Below, in pieces: positions 46,701-56,500 of a DNA stretch of 64,000 nucleotides. The number at the start of each line of letters is the position of its first letter. The first letter of the stretch is position 1. Made by a program: the position numbers and the translations under genes. The stretch is from contig JAWPHD010001804.1 of the NCBI GenBank assembly GCA_037043455.1, positions 62,001-126,000 of the forward strand, written 5' to 3'. The DNA comes from Cyrtodaria siliqua (lineage: Eukaryota; Mollusca; Bivalvia; Adapedonta; Hiatellidae). Below the pieces are notes generated by a model. It was not told the DNA's origin, ran no database searches, and was given only the letters and a program-made list of their open reading frames with translations.

Positions 46701-47998
46701 AAATTAAAAGATGATAAAGACATCTCTCAAATCACCTAGACATTATCACTTGCTATCATTTAACGAAATATAACAGTTTTGATTTATATGGCTTCTCCGC
46801 TGTATATATTCTCACATTCGCCTACTGTTTATTTCCTAAGCCGTTACTACTTCCTAATTATTTTTTAAACAGGAGGCGAATGTGATTATTCATATAATGC
46901 GTCAAAATTCAATACGCAATATGTGACTTGTATGCATTATGTTACAAAAGTAGTTGTTGTTTTGTGTTTTGTGCCTTTTGTTGTTGTTGTTGTTGTTGAG
47001 TTGTTATTTGTTTGTGTTTTTTTGGGGAGAGGGCAGTGGTTGTGGGTTGGCTGTAAAGAGTGTTTTTAAAGTTGCGCATCACCCCCTTAACTGGAAACAA
47101 CGCGTGCGTGAGTGCGTGCGTGTGTGTGTTTTGGTTATTACTTGCTTTTTTAATTTTCGTCCCACCCCAATGTCAAATCCTTTATCCGCCCCTGAGGTGG
47201 GTGCATGCTCCCCAGATTTTTTTTCTAAAGTCAGAAGACTTTATTTTATGGATTTATGCAAATTGGATCCGCCCATGCCCCCATCCCCTTGCCTAACTAA
47301 CAACCAAAGAACAATCAAAATACTTACGTTTCTGATTTTAGGTGGGGGTGCTCCCGGTGCCCTCACTGGACCCTCCCCTAGACCCATCCCACTACCACTT
47401 GTACACCCCCAACCAACAAAAGCTTACTAGATATATATAAGTATTACTTTTCAGATTTTAGCCTGGTGAACCCCTACCCCACGGATCCGCCCTTGCCCTC
47501 CCCGACCCACGAACCAGTTCTTACCCAATATATTTATTTGCCTCGGTGTCAGTTTATGTCTGGTAACGGCACTGTGCGTGAAAGTTATTGCGTGAAAGTT
47601 ATGCATAGCATCATGACAAATGTATACTCCGCAATTAGAGAATGTGTGCTAGGAATCGAAGACATTCCATGCCGATATATTATATTCACCTTAGAACACG
47701 ACATCCCAGACCATATCAGGACTCGATTTGCAATCAATTGTAACTAGAAGAACAGTATTGAAACAAAGGTTGAAGGAACGCGTTTGGACCTAAAAAATCT
47801 TAAAAAAATCAAAAATGTGATTGTTTGTTTTTGTCTAGACTTGTATACAAATATCAAATACATATCAAAAAATTGCAAAACTGTATATTAATCCTACCCA
47901 AAATTCCTTTCAATCTGTCATTCTGTCGTCTTTTCGTTCTGTCGTCTTTTCGCGGCGAAATAACGAAAAAACGACAATTGGCAGAAATCAGCCACCAT
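43741..47998 (-). repeat. outer right arm
   Basis: Pairs with 15305-18855 and 23773-25770. Zinc-finger linker remnants read on the minus strand at about 43937-43960, 45117-45140 and 46145-46170, with a weaker one near 46785, mirroring the left arm. At 47100-47500 it holds the counterpart of the C-rich dispersed repeat text. Open frames on the plus strand there (for example 46954-47430) are low complexity and not supported as genes. Confidence 0.7.
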
Positions 47999-48296
47999 AC
48001 ACAATTGATGACATGTAACAGACGTGCGAATTTCCTCAAGGTCGTATATGAGATCACATATCGTCATACATACTGACTTGCAATCAGATGAATTTTTAAT
48101 TGTGTCAAGATTCGATGGCGGATTCGATGGTGTGACCATTGTGTTCACTGTTGTGATTAGTGTATGTTGTATCTTATATACGTGTTCACATTTGTGTCAT
48201 TCAGCTCGGCTGTTTAAATTTTGGAATGTTTGATATAAGCGTCGTTACAGAATTTGTTTTCGTTGTTGTTGTTGTTTTCGAGAATGCAAAACTTAC

Positions 48297-48477
48297 CGTA
48301 GCTTTGACGTGAGGTCCGCCGCAAGCTACTAACCGACTTGCGAGGTCTGCTTTTATCGTTATGACTACTTCAGGGTCATTAATGGCAATGTTAGTGTCGC
48401 TTGTCTTTCTCTTGGCAATTTCGTGTGCAGTTTTAGTCATGAAGTTGTCCACATTGGCCTTGTTCACTACCATGTAC
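48297..48477 (-). CDS. candidate internal host exon, unidentified
   Basis: The minus strand has an acceptor (AACATTTCCAG) at 48478 and a strong donor (ACG followed by GTAAGT) at 48297. Between them 181 bases stay open: one base plus 60 codons, encoding MVVNKANVDNFMTKTAHEI and later NDPEVVITIKADLASRL and ACGGPHVKAT. Composition is gene-like, unlike the repeats around it. No family recognised. It lies 300 bases outside the right end of the giant inverted repeat. Confidence 0.5.
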
Positions 48478-48735
48478 CTGGAAATGTTGAGTTCATACAA
48501 GTGTTATAAAATACAAAATTTACTTTGCACTATGTACTTTCTCTAAATTAAGATTGTATTCAGATCGTATGCAGTGTTCTTTGACAATGACAATGACACA
48601 GTTTTATTCAGTAATTTAAAAGTAATATTGTGACATAAATACATGACATAGGTACATACATGTACATAGAAAATACACAGTTCAACGTACATTATAGATA
48701 TGAGAATACGTCTTGTGTATTGCAATAGCGTTACC

Positions 48736-49250
48736 TTATGGTATATTATTGATAGTTTGAAAAAGCAGACGTCTTTTATTCAGTATTTCGTAAACATATT
48801 TGCATATTAGTGACAGTTTATATGCATCGGTTGTTTTCATTAGATTATAGAATGTATTCAAACTCGTATTGACAAAATTTATATTCAAATTTACATGCAA
48901 AAAATGTAAATTTGAATATCGCAAATCTTCATAATATGAACATTTCATGATTACATGGTATTCGTCTTCTACTTCTCCTGACATACACAACATACATTTT
49001 CTCTCATGATATGGGGTATTGGAATGTCTTCCTGTTCCAACATATAAATTATGTGCAGAACAACTCAACCTAGAATAAGCAATTTTATGTTTTAGAGGTA
49101 TATCTAAACTTAGATCTTTCAACATTCAATAGAGATTTAAAGTGTTGATAATGGGCTTCTTTAGAAGACCAGGATAGTTCAGCTCGCCAATTTTGGAGAG
49201 CGCAATCAATTAAGCGTTATTGAAATATGGCTATTAATAACTTTACGTCT
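48736..49250 (-). pseudogene. LINE ORF2 C-terminal fragment
   Basis: The minus strand encodes CALQNWRAELSWSSKEAHYQ, after a shift KIAYSRLSCSAHNLYVGTGR, and the Cys/His cluster CMLCMSGEVEDEYHVIMKC. It is the same C-terminal domain as 12482-12790 from a different LINE copy. Confidence 0.75.
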
Positions 49251-49330
49251 CTTACTTCATCCGATATCCTTGCTACACCGAGGGTACCAGCGTTTTCTCC
49301 CTCGAGACGGAATAACAGTAAGCCGTCTTT

Positions 49331-49629
49331 AGTTGCCCAGTAGCAAACGCCAACGGTGATGATATACTACTACCAAACCCTCACAACTTTATAAACTTTC
49401 TGATTACCTCCTCTTAGGAAAAAGCTTTACCAGTACCTCCAGTATTTATACTACTCATCAATGTTGTTTATTATTTCCCTCATAAACGAAGCTCTTCTCT
49501 GTTAAAATCACGATACATGCATTATATATAATGAAGTATTTATTTTCAATATTATTATTCTCCGAGGTTGGCTTCCGTTTACAATTCATTTCGCTCCAAG
49601 GTTGCCTCAGTATTTTATTTCCCTTTTAG
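49331..49629. other. no recognised feature
   Basis: AT-rich, no gene or repeat recognised. Confidence 0.5.
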
Positions 49630-49870
49630 GTTACATGTCACATGACCGTTTATAATATAAACGTTTATTTATAGACCATGTCACATGACCGTTTATAATA
49701 TAAACGTTTATTTATAGAACATGTCACTTGACCGTTTATAATATAAACGTTCAAAAATAGAACATAAAACCCGAAAATTCTAAAAATAGCAATTGTGGAA
49801 ACCGAACAAAATAAACGTTTATAATATAAAAGTTTAAAAATAGAACATGAAAACCCGAACATTCTGAAAA
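49630..49870. repeat. tandem repeat with near-palindromic core
   Basis: Three full copies of a ~57 base unit containing CATGTCACATGACCGTTTAT and TATAAACGTTTATTTATAGA, then two shorter units with ATAAACGTTCAAAAATAGAA. CGTTTATAATATAAACG in each is almost self-complementary. Confidence 0.85.
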
Positions 49871-50097
49871 TAAACGGCCACATGGTACAAAATGGACTAT
49901 GTTTGACGAGTGGTTTGCATACATTGTTACCATCCACGTTCGACACAAGCTTGATCAATTAATTTTCTTTGTTGTATTAGCATTCCAACTTTTAAACAAC
50001 ATTTTAACAATTTTGGGTGTGTTTCTATCATGTCATGCACCAAAACTAACTGACGACAATACGAATCAGTATATTTTATTCCATGGCTGTATAGATA

Positions 50098-50500
50098 TCA
50101 CCCTAGATCACATCCTTTTGGAGCCAAAATATTTAATTGTTTAATGATTTTTCCTTTATAATAAATACTATACACAATTTGATTTTGATGTATTTGTGTT
50201 AGTTTATCTAGATGTTGCATGCTTTTTATGCAAGTTTCTTGTGTTGACATATCAAAAGTAAACTTCTCATTTGCTTGTCCTTTGTCGTATGATTCAATAA
50301 TTGCGTCCTTTATGGTGTACCTTGTCTCGCTTCTGGTTATATACAAAACCGACCGCTTGACATCAAGTTTTGTTACTATGTCGCGATACTGCTCGTTAAA
50401 AGTTTGTATCCATTGCGAGCACGTATTATCATTGTGTGCCTTCAAATGTTCCGTAAAAACTAGAATATCAGCACAAAATCCCGAGAGCATGATATTGTTC
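50098..50500 (-). CDS. candidate terminal coding exon, unidentified
   Basis: On the minus strand the acceptor TTTATATTTTGCAG at 50501-50514 opens a frame of about 133 codons ending at a TAG near 50100. It encodes SGFCADILVFTEHLKAHN, KLDVKRSVLYITRSETRYTI, NEKFTFDMSTQETCIKSMQH and NQIVYSIYYKGKIIKQL. The uninterrupted length and acceptor support a real exon. I do not recognise the family. A weak alternative donor (GTGATA) overlaps the stop, so it might not be the last exon. Confidence 0.5.
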
Positions 50501-50688
50501 CTGCAAAATATAAAGTTTAATACATAATTAATATTAATTGTAAGAATAATATAAGCAATTTGTCTTTGCATAGTATCAATTGTAGATATTATTTCGCCAA
50601 TCGCTTGTAGTATAATAAGACGGAATAGTGAATACTTGGAAATGCTATTTATTTAAATGATATAAAAAAAAATAAGCACTTTCATGGT

Positions 50689-51830
50689 TTAAAGGCCCAC
50701 CTGCCGTATAAAAGCCACTAGATGGAGCTGGGTCAGATTTTTCATTTAAATTTGTACATAGTTAAATCAGGGACACCTTTTACAAAATATTGAAAATTCC
50801 ACCTCATAAAAAAATCAATATTTGGCACAGAAATAGTCTGATATTAAACAATTGTATTAGTATAAAAGAAAGTATCTCTTATTCCTAGTTTCAAATATTT
50901 TTCAAACCCAACTGACAAATATTTGAAAATATAGGGGAGGAGCCTGTGGGGTTATGAACTGAAAAATGTACACAAATAGTTTTTACAGAAGACGACACAC
51001 ATTATGGCATGGAGATTGGCAGTAGTTTTGTGTGTAAACCTCCATAGCAATACTCTGAGATGGGATGTTTGAATCTGTGACTATTCATGTGTTCTATATA
51101 ACAATTCATCTTTATCATTTTCACATCAGAATCAGAAACACACCAGAATCAGTAGCATCACAATGCACTTCTATACACCACATATGAAAATTGAATATTC
51201 CCTCCTTAGGCTCAGAGATGTATATGTTCCTTAATCATAACTAGGCCTATATAAGATGTAATTCCTTATCTTATTATCTCCATCATGTTCAGCCATTCCT
51301 AACAATAATGTGTACCGTTATGCTTCATTTTTGCAAATGCATTCCTGTCCAAATTATACCATATATTGTGTACTGCTGTAAATAAAGCCTGTTTCTCCAG
51401 ACCAACTTTAATTGGCAATTAATTTTCATTCATAAACACTTATAAATTGTGAAATATTTGCTGGCTGTTAAGTCATCACATTACATTTGTGTAAACGTTC
51501 ATAGCAATTCTGTTTTATGTTATACAGAGTGCAGTGGATAGTATATAGATGACAATACAATAAAAAACATGCATGGTAAAACAGGAATATTACTGGGAAA
51601 TAAATTGTCACAGTTCCAATAAAATAAACAGAAATTATGTAGTTTGGAGTCGTTGGATTAAAAAACTTTACTCCTCGCTGATATCTAACAACAGTTTTCT
51701 GTCGTCTGCTTGAAGAGAGATTTGTTTACATGAGTCATTAACTATTACTGACAGGCTACATAGCTGGTATAATTGATAAAGACACACCTCCAATTTCTCC
51801 CTACCAGGGTAGGGAATGTTGCCCCTTTAA
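50689..51830. mobile_element. possible TTAA-flanked non-autonomous transposon
   Basis: TTAA (50689-50692) followed by AGGCCCACCTGCCGTA, and GGGAATGTTGCCCCT followed by TTAA (51827-51830). The ends are imperfect inverted repeats (AGGCCCACCT versus AGGGGCAACAT). TTAA duplication is the piggyBac signature. The interior has no coding frame. Tentative. Confidence 0.35.
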
Positions 51831-52242
51831 GGTAAAATTATACTATGGTATTGATTAGCACTTAACCGTTTATTTAATCTACGGTACACTAAATACGCAG
51901 CAAGTGTATTGACGATCGGGTCGATACCGCCAGATTAAGACAATGTGTGACCCAGCTAAAAGATTAATAAACAGTTTTTAAACACATGCTTTAAATAACT
52001 GGTAATGTAAAAACATACTAACATTGTATCAAGATATTTGTTAAATATTTTAATATCCAAAACAAAAACACGTCTTGAATGCTTGAAAGCTGTGTGGGAA
52101 ATACCAATAGTTTCTGACTGTTGTGCAATAAATCCTAGCTTGGAAATAACAATTGTTCTAGAATATTCTAGAAGGTTCCAGCCGGAAACACGTACGAATG
52201 TTATATCATTCGGCCCTCGAAGTTTCGTACAATTACGTTTTA
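51831..52242. other. no recognised feature; should hold the left end of the Maverick
   Basis: No gene. The element's terminal inverted repeat is expected here or nearby, but its partner lies beyond the right edge, so the end cannot be set. Confidence 0.4.
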
Positions 52243-53637
52243 ATGTTTCGAATGTCCTTAAATGATACCCAACTATTAAAGCTATTAGCGTAACCGTTCC
52301 ATTTAACTAATGCTAATTTCTTTTTATAATCACGCCGTATAACCTTTTCAATTCTAAAATCTTATTGGTCAGCTTTTATCATTTCAATTTGATAAAAGCT
52401 TCCATCAATCTTTTGATTGTTTACGTCTTTATTTTGTAGATACAGGATTTGTGTTTTGAATTTCATCAACAACAAACATTTTTTCAGTCCAATTTGGGGT
52501 TTACCCTTTTTCAAACATTCTTTTATATTTACTGATTCTAACTTTATCTCAGATTTTAAACTTGGGTAATGACTAAGTATTTTTCATCTTTCCATACACA
52601 TAAATGAAATACACCGTTCCTTTATTCTTTTCATCACTAGCTTCAATTGCTGTCATTTTATTACTCCGATGTTTTGTATTATTATACTTATCAACCATCG
52701 CCTGAAGCATGTCTAAATATGTATTTGTATTGTTAGCTGTAAAATATTTCCACATATTTTCTTTTAATGTCCGGTTAAATCGTTCAATTACTACAGCCTT
52801 TCCGAAATTAAAAGTGTGATACATGTTGATATTATTATCATCAAGGAATTGCATAAACACCTTGCTATAAAAGTCCACACCTTGATCAACCCACAACAAT
52901 TTACACTGTCTTTCTGTACTTATTATCTGTTGGAACGCTTTGGTAATTTCAAAACCAGTTTTATTGGAACTGGTACAACCCAAGCAAATTTACTTAATAC
53001 ATCAATAACAGTAAGGAAATATTTAGCACCTTTATTATACTTTGAAAACGATTGCCTGTCAACCAAATCAGCAGACCATATGTTATCAATTTCATTAACA
53101 ATCACGCGGCGTTGAGTGAACTTTCTTCGTATAGGTTTATGAAGTTCATCTGCTAACTTGTCAGTCCATTTCAACGCCTTTTCTCGTTTTTTGACGCTCC
53201 AAGATCAAGTTTATATTTTGTACTAATAACTGGTTTCACTATCAAATTCTTAGCAATCTTTTCTCCAATAGTTTTAGACTTACTAGATTTTAAACCAGCA
53301 AGCATGGTTTTATCACACATTGATTTATTACTAGGATTTTCATCCTAACAATAATCATGATCTTTACAAACAGCATCTAATTCATTTACCGGTTCTCCGC
53401 TATCACCTGGACCACAATATTTATAACCAGGAATTGTTAGCCCCTTTTTAGGCAACACAGAGGAAGCAGAGCTTGATGAATATCAATATTTCCACATTGT
53501 GTACCTTTAACAAACTGTGTTTTAGTAATATCGCAAGAATCACAAGTTGCTTTTAACATTTTTCTACCATTTTTTGCTAATATGTACTGAGGATTAACAT
53601 TTTCAGTAACCATCTTTTCTTTAATACAGTAACTCAT
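52243..53637 (-). pseudogene. Maverick integrase with N-terminal zinc ribbon and PLA2-like domain, C-terminal chromodomain
   Basis: Read downward from ATG 53637. A zinc-ribbon-like N-terminus (53637-53500; CDSC present, but the first knuckle reads CIKEK, one Cys short). Then a phospholipase A2-like segment (about 53460-53230) with YCGPGDSG calcium loop and CKDHDYC catalytic His-Asp, followed by an in-frame TAG at about 53345. Then the DDE core in two frames: IWSADLVDRQSF and FLTVIDVLSKFAWVVPV (first Asp), LLWVDQGVDFYSKV (second Asp), AVVIERFNRTLKE (Glu). Last, chromodomain-like sequence, RIEKVIRR then LVKWNGYANSFNSW, to about 52243. Three frameshifts or more and at least four in-frame stops. 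Catalytic acids survive, but the gene is dead. Confidence 0.82.
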
Positions 53638-53654
53638 ATATAAATAAGATTAGA
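53638..53654 (-). promoter_or_regulatory. Maverick promoter-like motif before the integrase gene
   Basis: TCTAATCTTATTTATAT directly abuts the ATG at 53637. Related strings precede three other genes of the element. Confidence 0.5.
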
Positions 53655-53670
53655 CTAGACTTTGTTTAGC

Positions 53671-54130
53671 CTAAACTGTGTTTACAAAATATGATTTTAT
53701 AATGTTTTCATTTTTTATTGGTTTGTATGGTTTTAATATTTTATAAAGAAAATCATACATACTATTTCCTTCATGTAACTTTTTAATGAAGAATAGACAG
53801 AAATATCCACATAGGACACTTGTTTTATCTTGATACTGAATAGTGTTGTATTTCGTATTAGGTATATACACTAAAACTTCTTTTGGTGGGCTCAGACCAA
53901 ACGGATCGAAGTAATAATTATTTTGTCTTATCGGTACTTTGTTTTTGCTATACACTCCCAATGGATTTTTGTATACCTAGCTGCTTAAACCATTTCATTA
54001 TATCTAAGTTAGAGATAGGTCCATTTTTAATTATTATTTTTTTTACAAATGGGATACTTCTATATGGTCTAATTTGTGAGTCTACTTGTAAACCATTCCC
54101 GCGATCAACTCTTAGTTTTTTCCCTTTTCT
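53671..54130 (-). pseudogene. Maverick adenain-like cysteine protease, internally deleted
   Basis: The upstream frame encodes IRPYRSIPFVKKIIIKNG and PISNLDIMKWFKQLGIQ; a frame change near 53961 follows. The downstream frame (53961-53671) encodes NNYYFDPFGLSPPKEVL and then TSVLCGYFCLFFIKKL, with the nucleophile Cys in the LCGYFC box. The family is the Ulp1/adenain type that matures capsid proteins. The segment that should lie between, carrying the catalytic His, is too short to be present. So the copy has lost that residue by deletion as well as the frame. Confidence 0.7.
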
Positions 54131-54189
54131 ACCTACTTGTAATTTTTTTCCAGTTAAACCACTGATAAGAGATCAGATCAATGGAATTC

Positions 54190-54738
54190 CTAATGATGCA
54201 AGAAGTCCAAGAAATCCACCGTCTTTTGCTGTTGTTCCTTTGTTAGTTTAATAGGGCAACAACCTTCAGATTGTATTATCTTTTTTATTTGTGGTAGAGT
54301 TAATGTATTAAAGTCAAGTAGTGCTTGTTTTTTATCACTAGGCACAGTTACCATTCCTTTTCCAAATAGTTTGTCGATTCCAGTACTTGCCAGACCACTA
54401 AGTGCTCCTGTTGCAAAAGGTCCTAATATCTTCGGAGCAAATCTAGCAACTGCTGGTAATATTGATTTAGTTAACAAACCGGCTAATGCTCCAAAAAAGC
54501 CTCCATTTTTAGACTGAGATTTCATTTGCGATTTTGATATATTCACATCCAATCCATGTCCGTTGGATTTAGCTTTGTTGATATTGTTAATCTGAGTAGT
54601 CGTCACCAACAAAGGAAAATCCCCAGTTAGTTGATCATTCTTTAGCCTGAGCGTTAATTCACTTTTGTTTTCATATGCTTTAGCTAAACTTCTCTTTTGT
54701 CCCTCTGTCAAATAGATTGAATACTTTACGTAAGTCAT
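54190..54738 (-). CDS. Maverick pVI/pX-like putative membrane-active structural protein
   Basis: An intact 182-residue frame. The N-terminal half is polar and basic (SIYLTEGQKRSLAKAYEN, then LRLKNDQLTGDFPLLVT). The middle, about residues 85-122, is a Gly/Ala-rich hydrophobic stretch (GFFGALAGLLTKSILPAVAR, then LGPFATGALSGLASTGID) of the kind seen in the minor capsid, membrane-perturbing proteins of Mavericks and adintoviruses. The C-terminus is CCPIKLTKEQQQKTVDFLDF. It lies between the protease and the capsid-like gene, as in relatives. The motif TCTAACTTATAGTATAT abuts the start. Function inferred from context and composition. Confidence 0.65.
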   Translation of the reverse strand: MTYVKYSIYLTEGQKRSLAKAYENKSELTLRLKNDQLTGDFPLLVTTTQINNINKAKSNGHGLDVNISKSQMKSQSKNGGFFGALAGLLTKSILPAVARFAPKILGPFATGALSGLASTGIDKLFGKGMVTVPSDKKQALLDFNTLTLPQIKKIIQSEGCCPIKLTKEQQQKTVDFLDFLHH

Positions 54739-54755
54739 ATATACTATAAGTTAGA
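54739..54755 (-). promoter_or_regulatory. Maverick promoter-like motif before the 182-residue gene
   Basis: TCTAACTTATAGTATAT directly abuts the ATG at 54738. Confidence 0.5.
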
Positions 54756-54766
54756 TTAACCAGTAA

Positions 54767-56029
54767 CTAGTTCATTTCCAACGGCATCAATAAAACATTT
54801 TCTTTGTATAAGACAAAAGCATAAACTTTATATCTGGCGGTAGGAACGTTGTTTAGTTTATATCTCAAACTTAGTTGTTTTGGATCAACACTTACTTCAT
54901 TACCAGTGTAACTTAAATCGAAATATATCATTCCAAAGAGATTTTTAAAAGTACTCACGTTGAGTAAAGTTCCTGTGTTTTTATCATTTTGTTTGTAAGA
55001 ATAATTAATAACGTCTCTAAATATTCTTATGATATTAGCATAACTATATTCGGTTTCTGGGTAATAAACTCCATTTCCAACTTTCAATCTAGCTGATTGT
55101 AAATAGCAATGAGCATCAGCAGCATTTATCTTAAACGTATCCAAAAGGTGAGGATTTTGTGTTTGAGAAGAACTCTTGTCTGACCTTTGCAGATAAACAA
55201 AAACATGATTTGGACTTTTGTCTCCAGCCGTTATTCTAAATACAGATTCTGTTAGTTGAGTACTTCCGCTTTCTTGTATCATTTCACAAAGGTAAGTCAA
55301 TGTTGTTGTTGTCATGTGATTTGTCATTACATAACTTAAACCATCTGAGTTAAATATCATTCTAGGTATCCACAAAACTAATTTATTAATAACTACTCGA
55401 CCATCATCACCACTTGATTTTAAAATTAACACATTATCATCTGCCAGTTGCAAGCTAATTTGAATCTGACTAGGAGGAAGCATGTTTGTTTCCAAACCTT
55501 CTTCAAAGAATGAATATTTGTTTAATGGAATTATAGAGTCAACCTTTTGATTAGTTATGATTAAAACATGAGGAGCAGTAAATCCTAGGTTATAACCAGC
55601 TTGATCATTTCGAGATTTTGCATCACTCGTATTATCTAAATAAAAGTATTCGTTTGTTCCGGTTGTCTTCGCATAATCGTCAGAAATTTCAAACAAGCTT
55701 TTGACATTAACAAATCTGTGAAGATTATTTCCATCGTAAACTATTTTTCCATTTTGCTTTACTTGCATTTGATCAATCAGTGAAGCTGCATCGTTAAGTA
55801 AAGCAATTCTGTCGGCATCTGCGAAAGCAGCTCCATCAGCAAGTATGTTTACTTGAAAACTGATTTCAAAATATGCATTATACCAATCAAAGTAAGAACT
55901 TCTATCATTTAGTGTGAACTGGTAACCATTTTTTATTTGCCTGGTAGCATTTCCTGGTTGTGTTATAGGAGTATCTAACTGAATAGGTACATGTTCATAT
56001 CTAGTATAATATTTATCACTTCGAAACAT
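54767..56029 (-). CDS. Maverick capsid-like protein (F54H12.2-like family)
   Basis: An intact 420-residue frame, the longest undamaged gene of the element. Opens with a basic N-terminus and then ITQPGNATRQIKNGYQFTLN, YFDWYNAYFEISFQV and LIDQMQVKQNGKIVYDG. The middle has AGYNLGFTAPHVLIITNQK and PPSQIQISLQLADD; the end has LSLRYKLNNVPTARYKVYAF. The beta-rich pattern and the position between the pX-like and small basic genes fit the double-jelly-roll major capsid protein of Mavericks, but I assign it by family resemblance only and no fold was computed. It has its own TCTAAT motif upstream. An uninterrupted frame beside broken neighbours is notable. Confidence 0.68.
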   Translation of the reverse strand: MFRSDKYYTRYEHVPIQLDTPITQPGNATRQIKNGYQFTLNDRSSYFDWYNAYFEISFQVNILADGAAFADADRIALLNDAASLIDQMQVKQNGKIVYDGNNLHRFVNVKSLFEISDDYAKTTGTNEYFYLDNTSDAKSRNDQAGYNLGFTAPHVLIITNQKVDSIIPLNKYSFFEEGLETNMLPPSQIQISLQLADDNVLILKSSGDDGRVVINKLVLWIPRMIFNSDGLSYVMTNHMTTTTLTYLCEMIQESGSTQLTESVFRITAGDKSPNHVFVYLQRSDKSSSQTQNPHLLDTFKINAADAHCYLQSARLKVGNGVYYPETEYSYANIIRIFRDVINYSYKQNDKNTGTLLNVSTFKNLFGMIYFDLSYTGNEVSVDPKQLSLRYKLNNVPTARYKVYAFVLYKENVLLMPLEMN

Positions 56030-56050
56030 CTATGTATACTAGTAATTAGA
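56030..56050 (-). promoter_or_regulatory. Maverick promoter-like motif before the capsid-like gene
   Basis: TCTAATTACTAGTATACATAG directly abuts the ATG at 56029. Confidence 0.5.
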
Positions 56051-56060
56051 CTATTTTTTA

Positions 56061-56475
56061 TTAAATCAATCGTTTAATTCTCGCATGAATATGTTTGGTT
56101 TCTCTTCCGGATAGTAATTTGTTAATTTTTGTTTTTACATCTTCTTCAGTTTCAGATACAACTTCGTTTTTGTTATCAGCCTTTGTAAGTTCTTTTAAAA
56201 TTATCTCTTCTTTTGGTTTAGGTTTTATAACTGAAACTAACTCATCAGCAGCCATTTTTCCTACTTCATCTCCAAGTTTTTTAGAACCACTTTCTAAGAT
56301 TATCTTTCCAGCAGTTTCTAATGCTTTCTTGCCTGCTGTTTTTACAGACTCACTAAATATTTTTGATCCAACTTTTGAAAAAAAATTCAAATATACCAGC
56401 CCAGGTTAATCTGTCTACTTCAGTATAAGTTCCCGTGCTAGTGTCGTAAACTTTTTTAATCGTGTTAGTGCTTGA
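56061..56475 (-). pseudogene. small basic Maverick protein, 5' end shifted and cut by the LINE
   Basis: The main frame (56390-56061) encodes about 109 residues of Lys-rich helix-forming sequence (KKALETAGKIILESGSKKLG, EEIILKELTKADNKNEV) ending ARIKRLI. There is no ATG: the frame opens after a stop. The adjacent frame from about 56475 (KKVYDTSTGTYTEVDRLTW) reads as its natural N-terminus, so a frameshift lies near 56390. The LINE boundary lies just upstream. Function unknown; small basic proteins here in relatives are thought to be capsid-associated. Confidence 0.5.
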
Positions 56476-56500
56476 CACATTTTGAAAATATTTATTCTAT

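Larger units (their letters stand above)
38414..47998 (-). repeat. right arm of the giant inverted repeat
   Basis: Reverse-complement partner of 15305-35345. It contains the array to 43740 and then the outer arm 43741-47998 (4.26 kb, against about 4.2 kb for the left outer arm after removing insertions). Its two MITEs are missing from the left arm. Confidence 0.85.

Noticed and set aside
46954..47430. 158-codon plus-strand frame in the right arm
   Set aside because: Low-complexity Leu runs and translation of a C-rich dispersed repeat that is also present, with stops, in the left arm.
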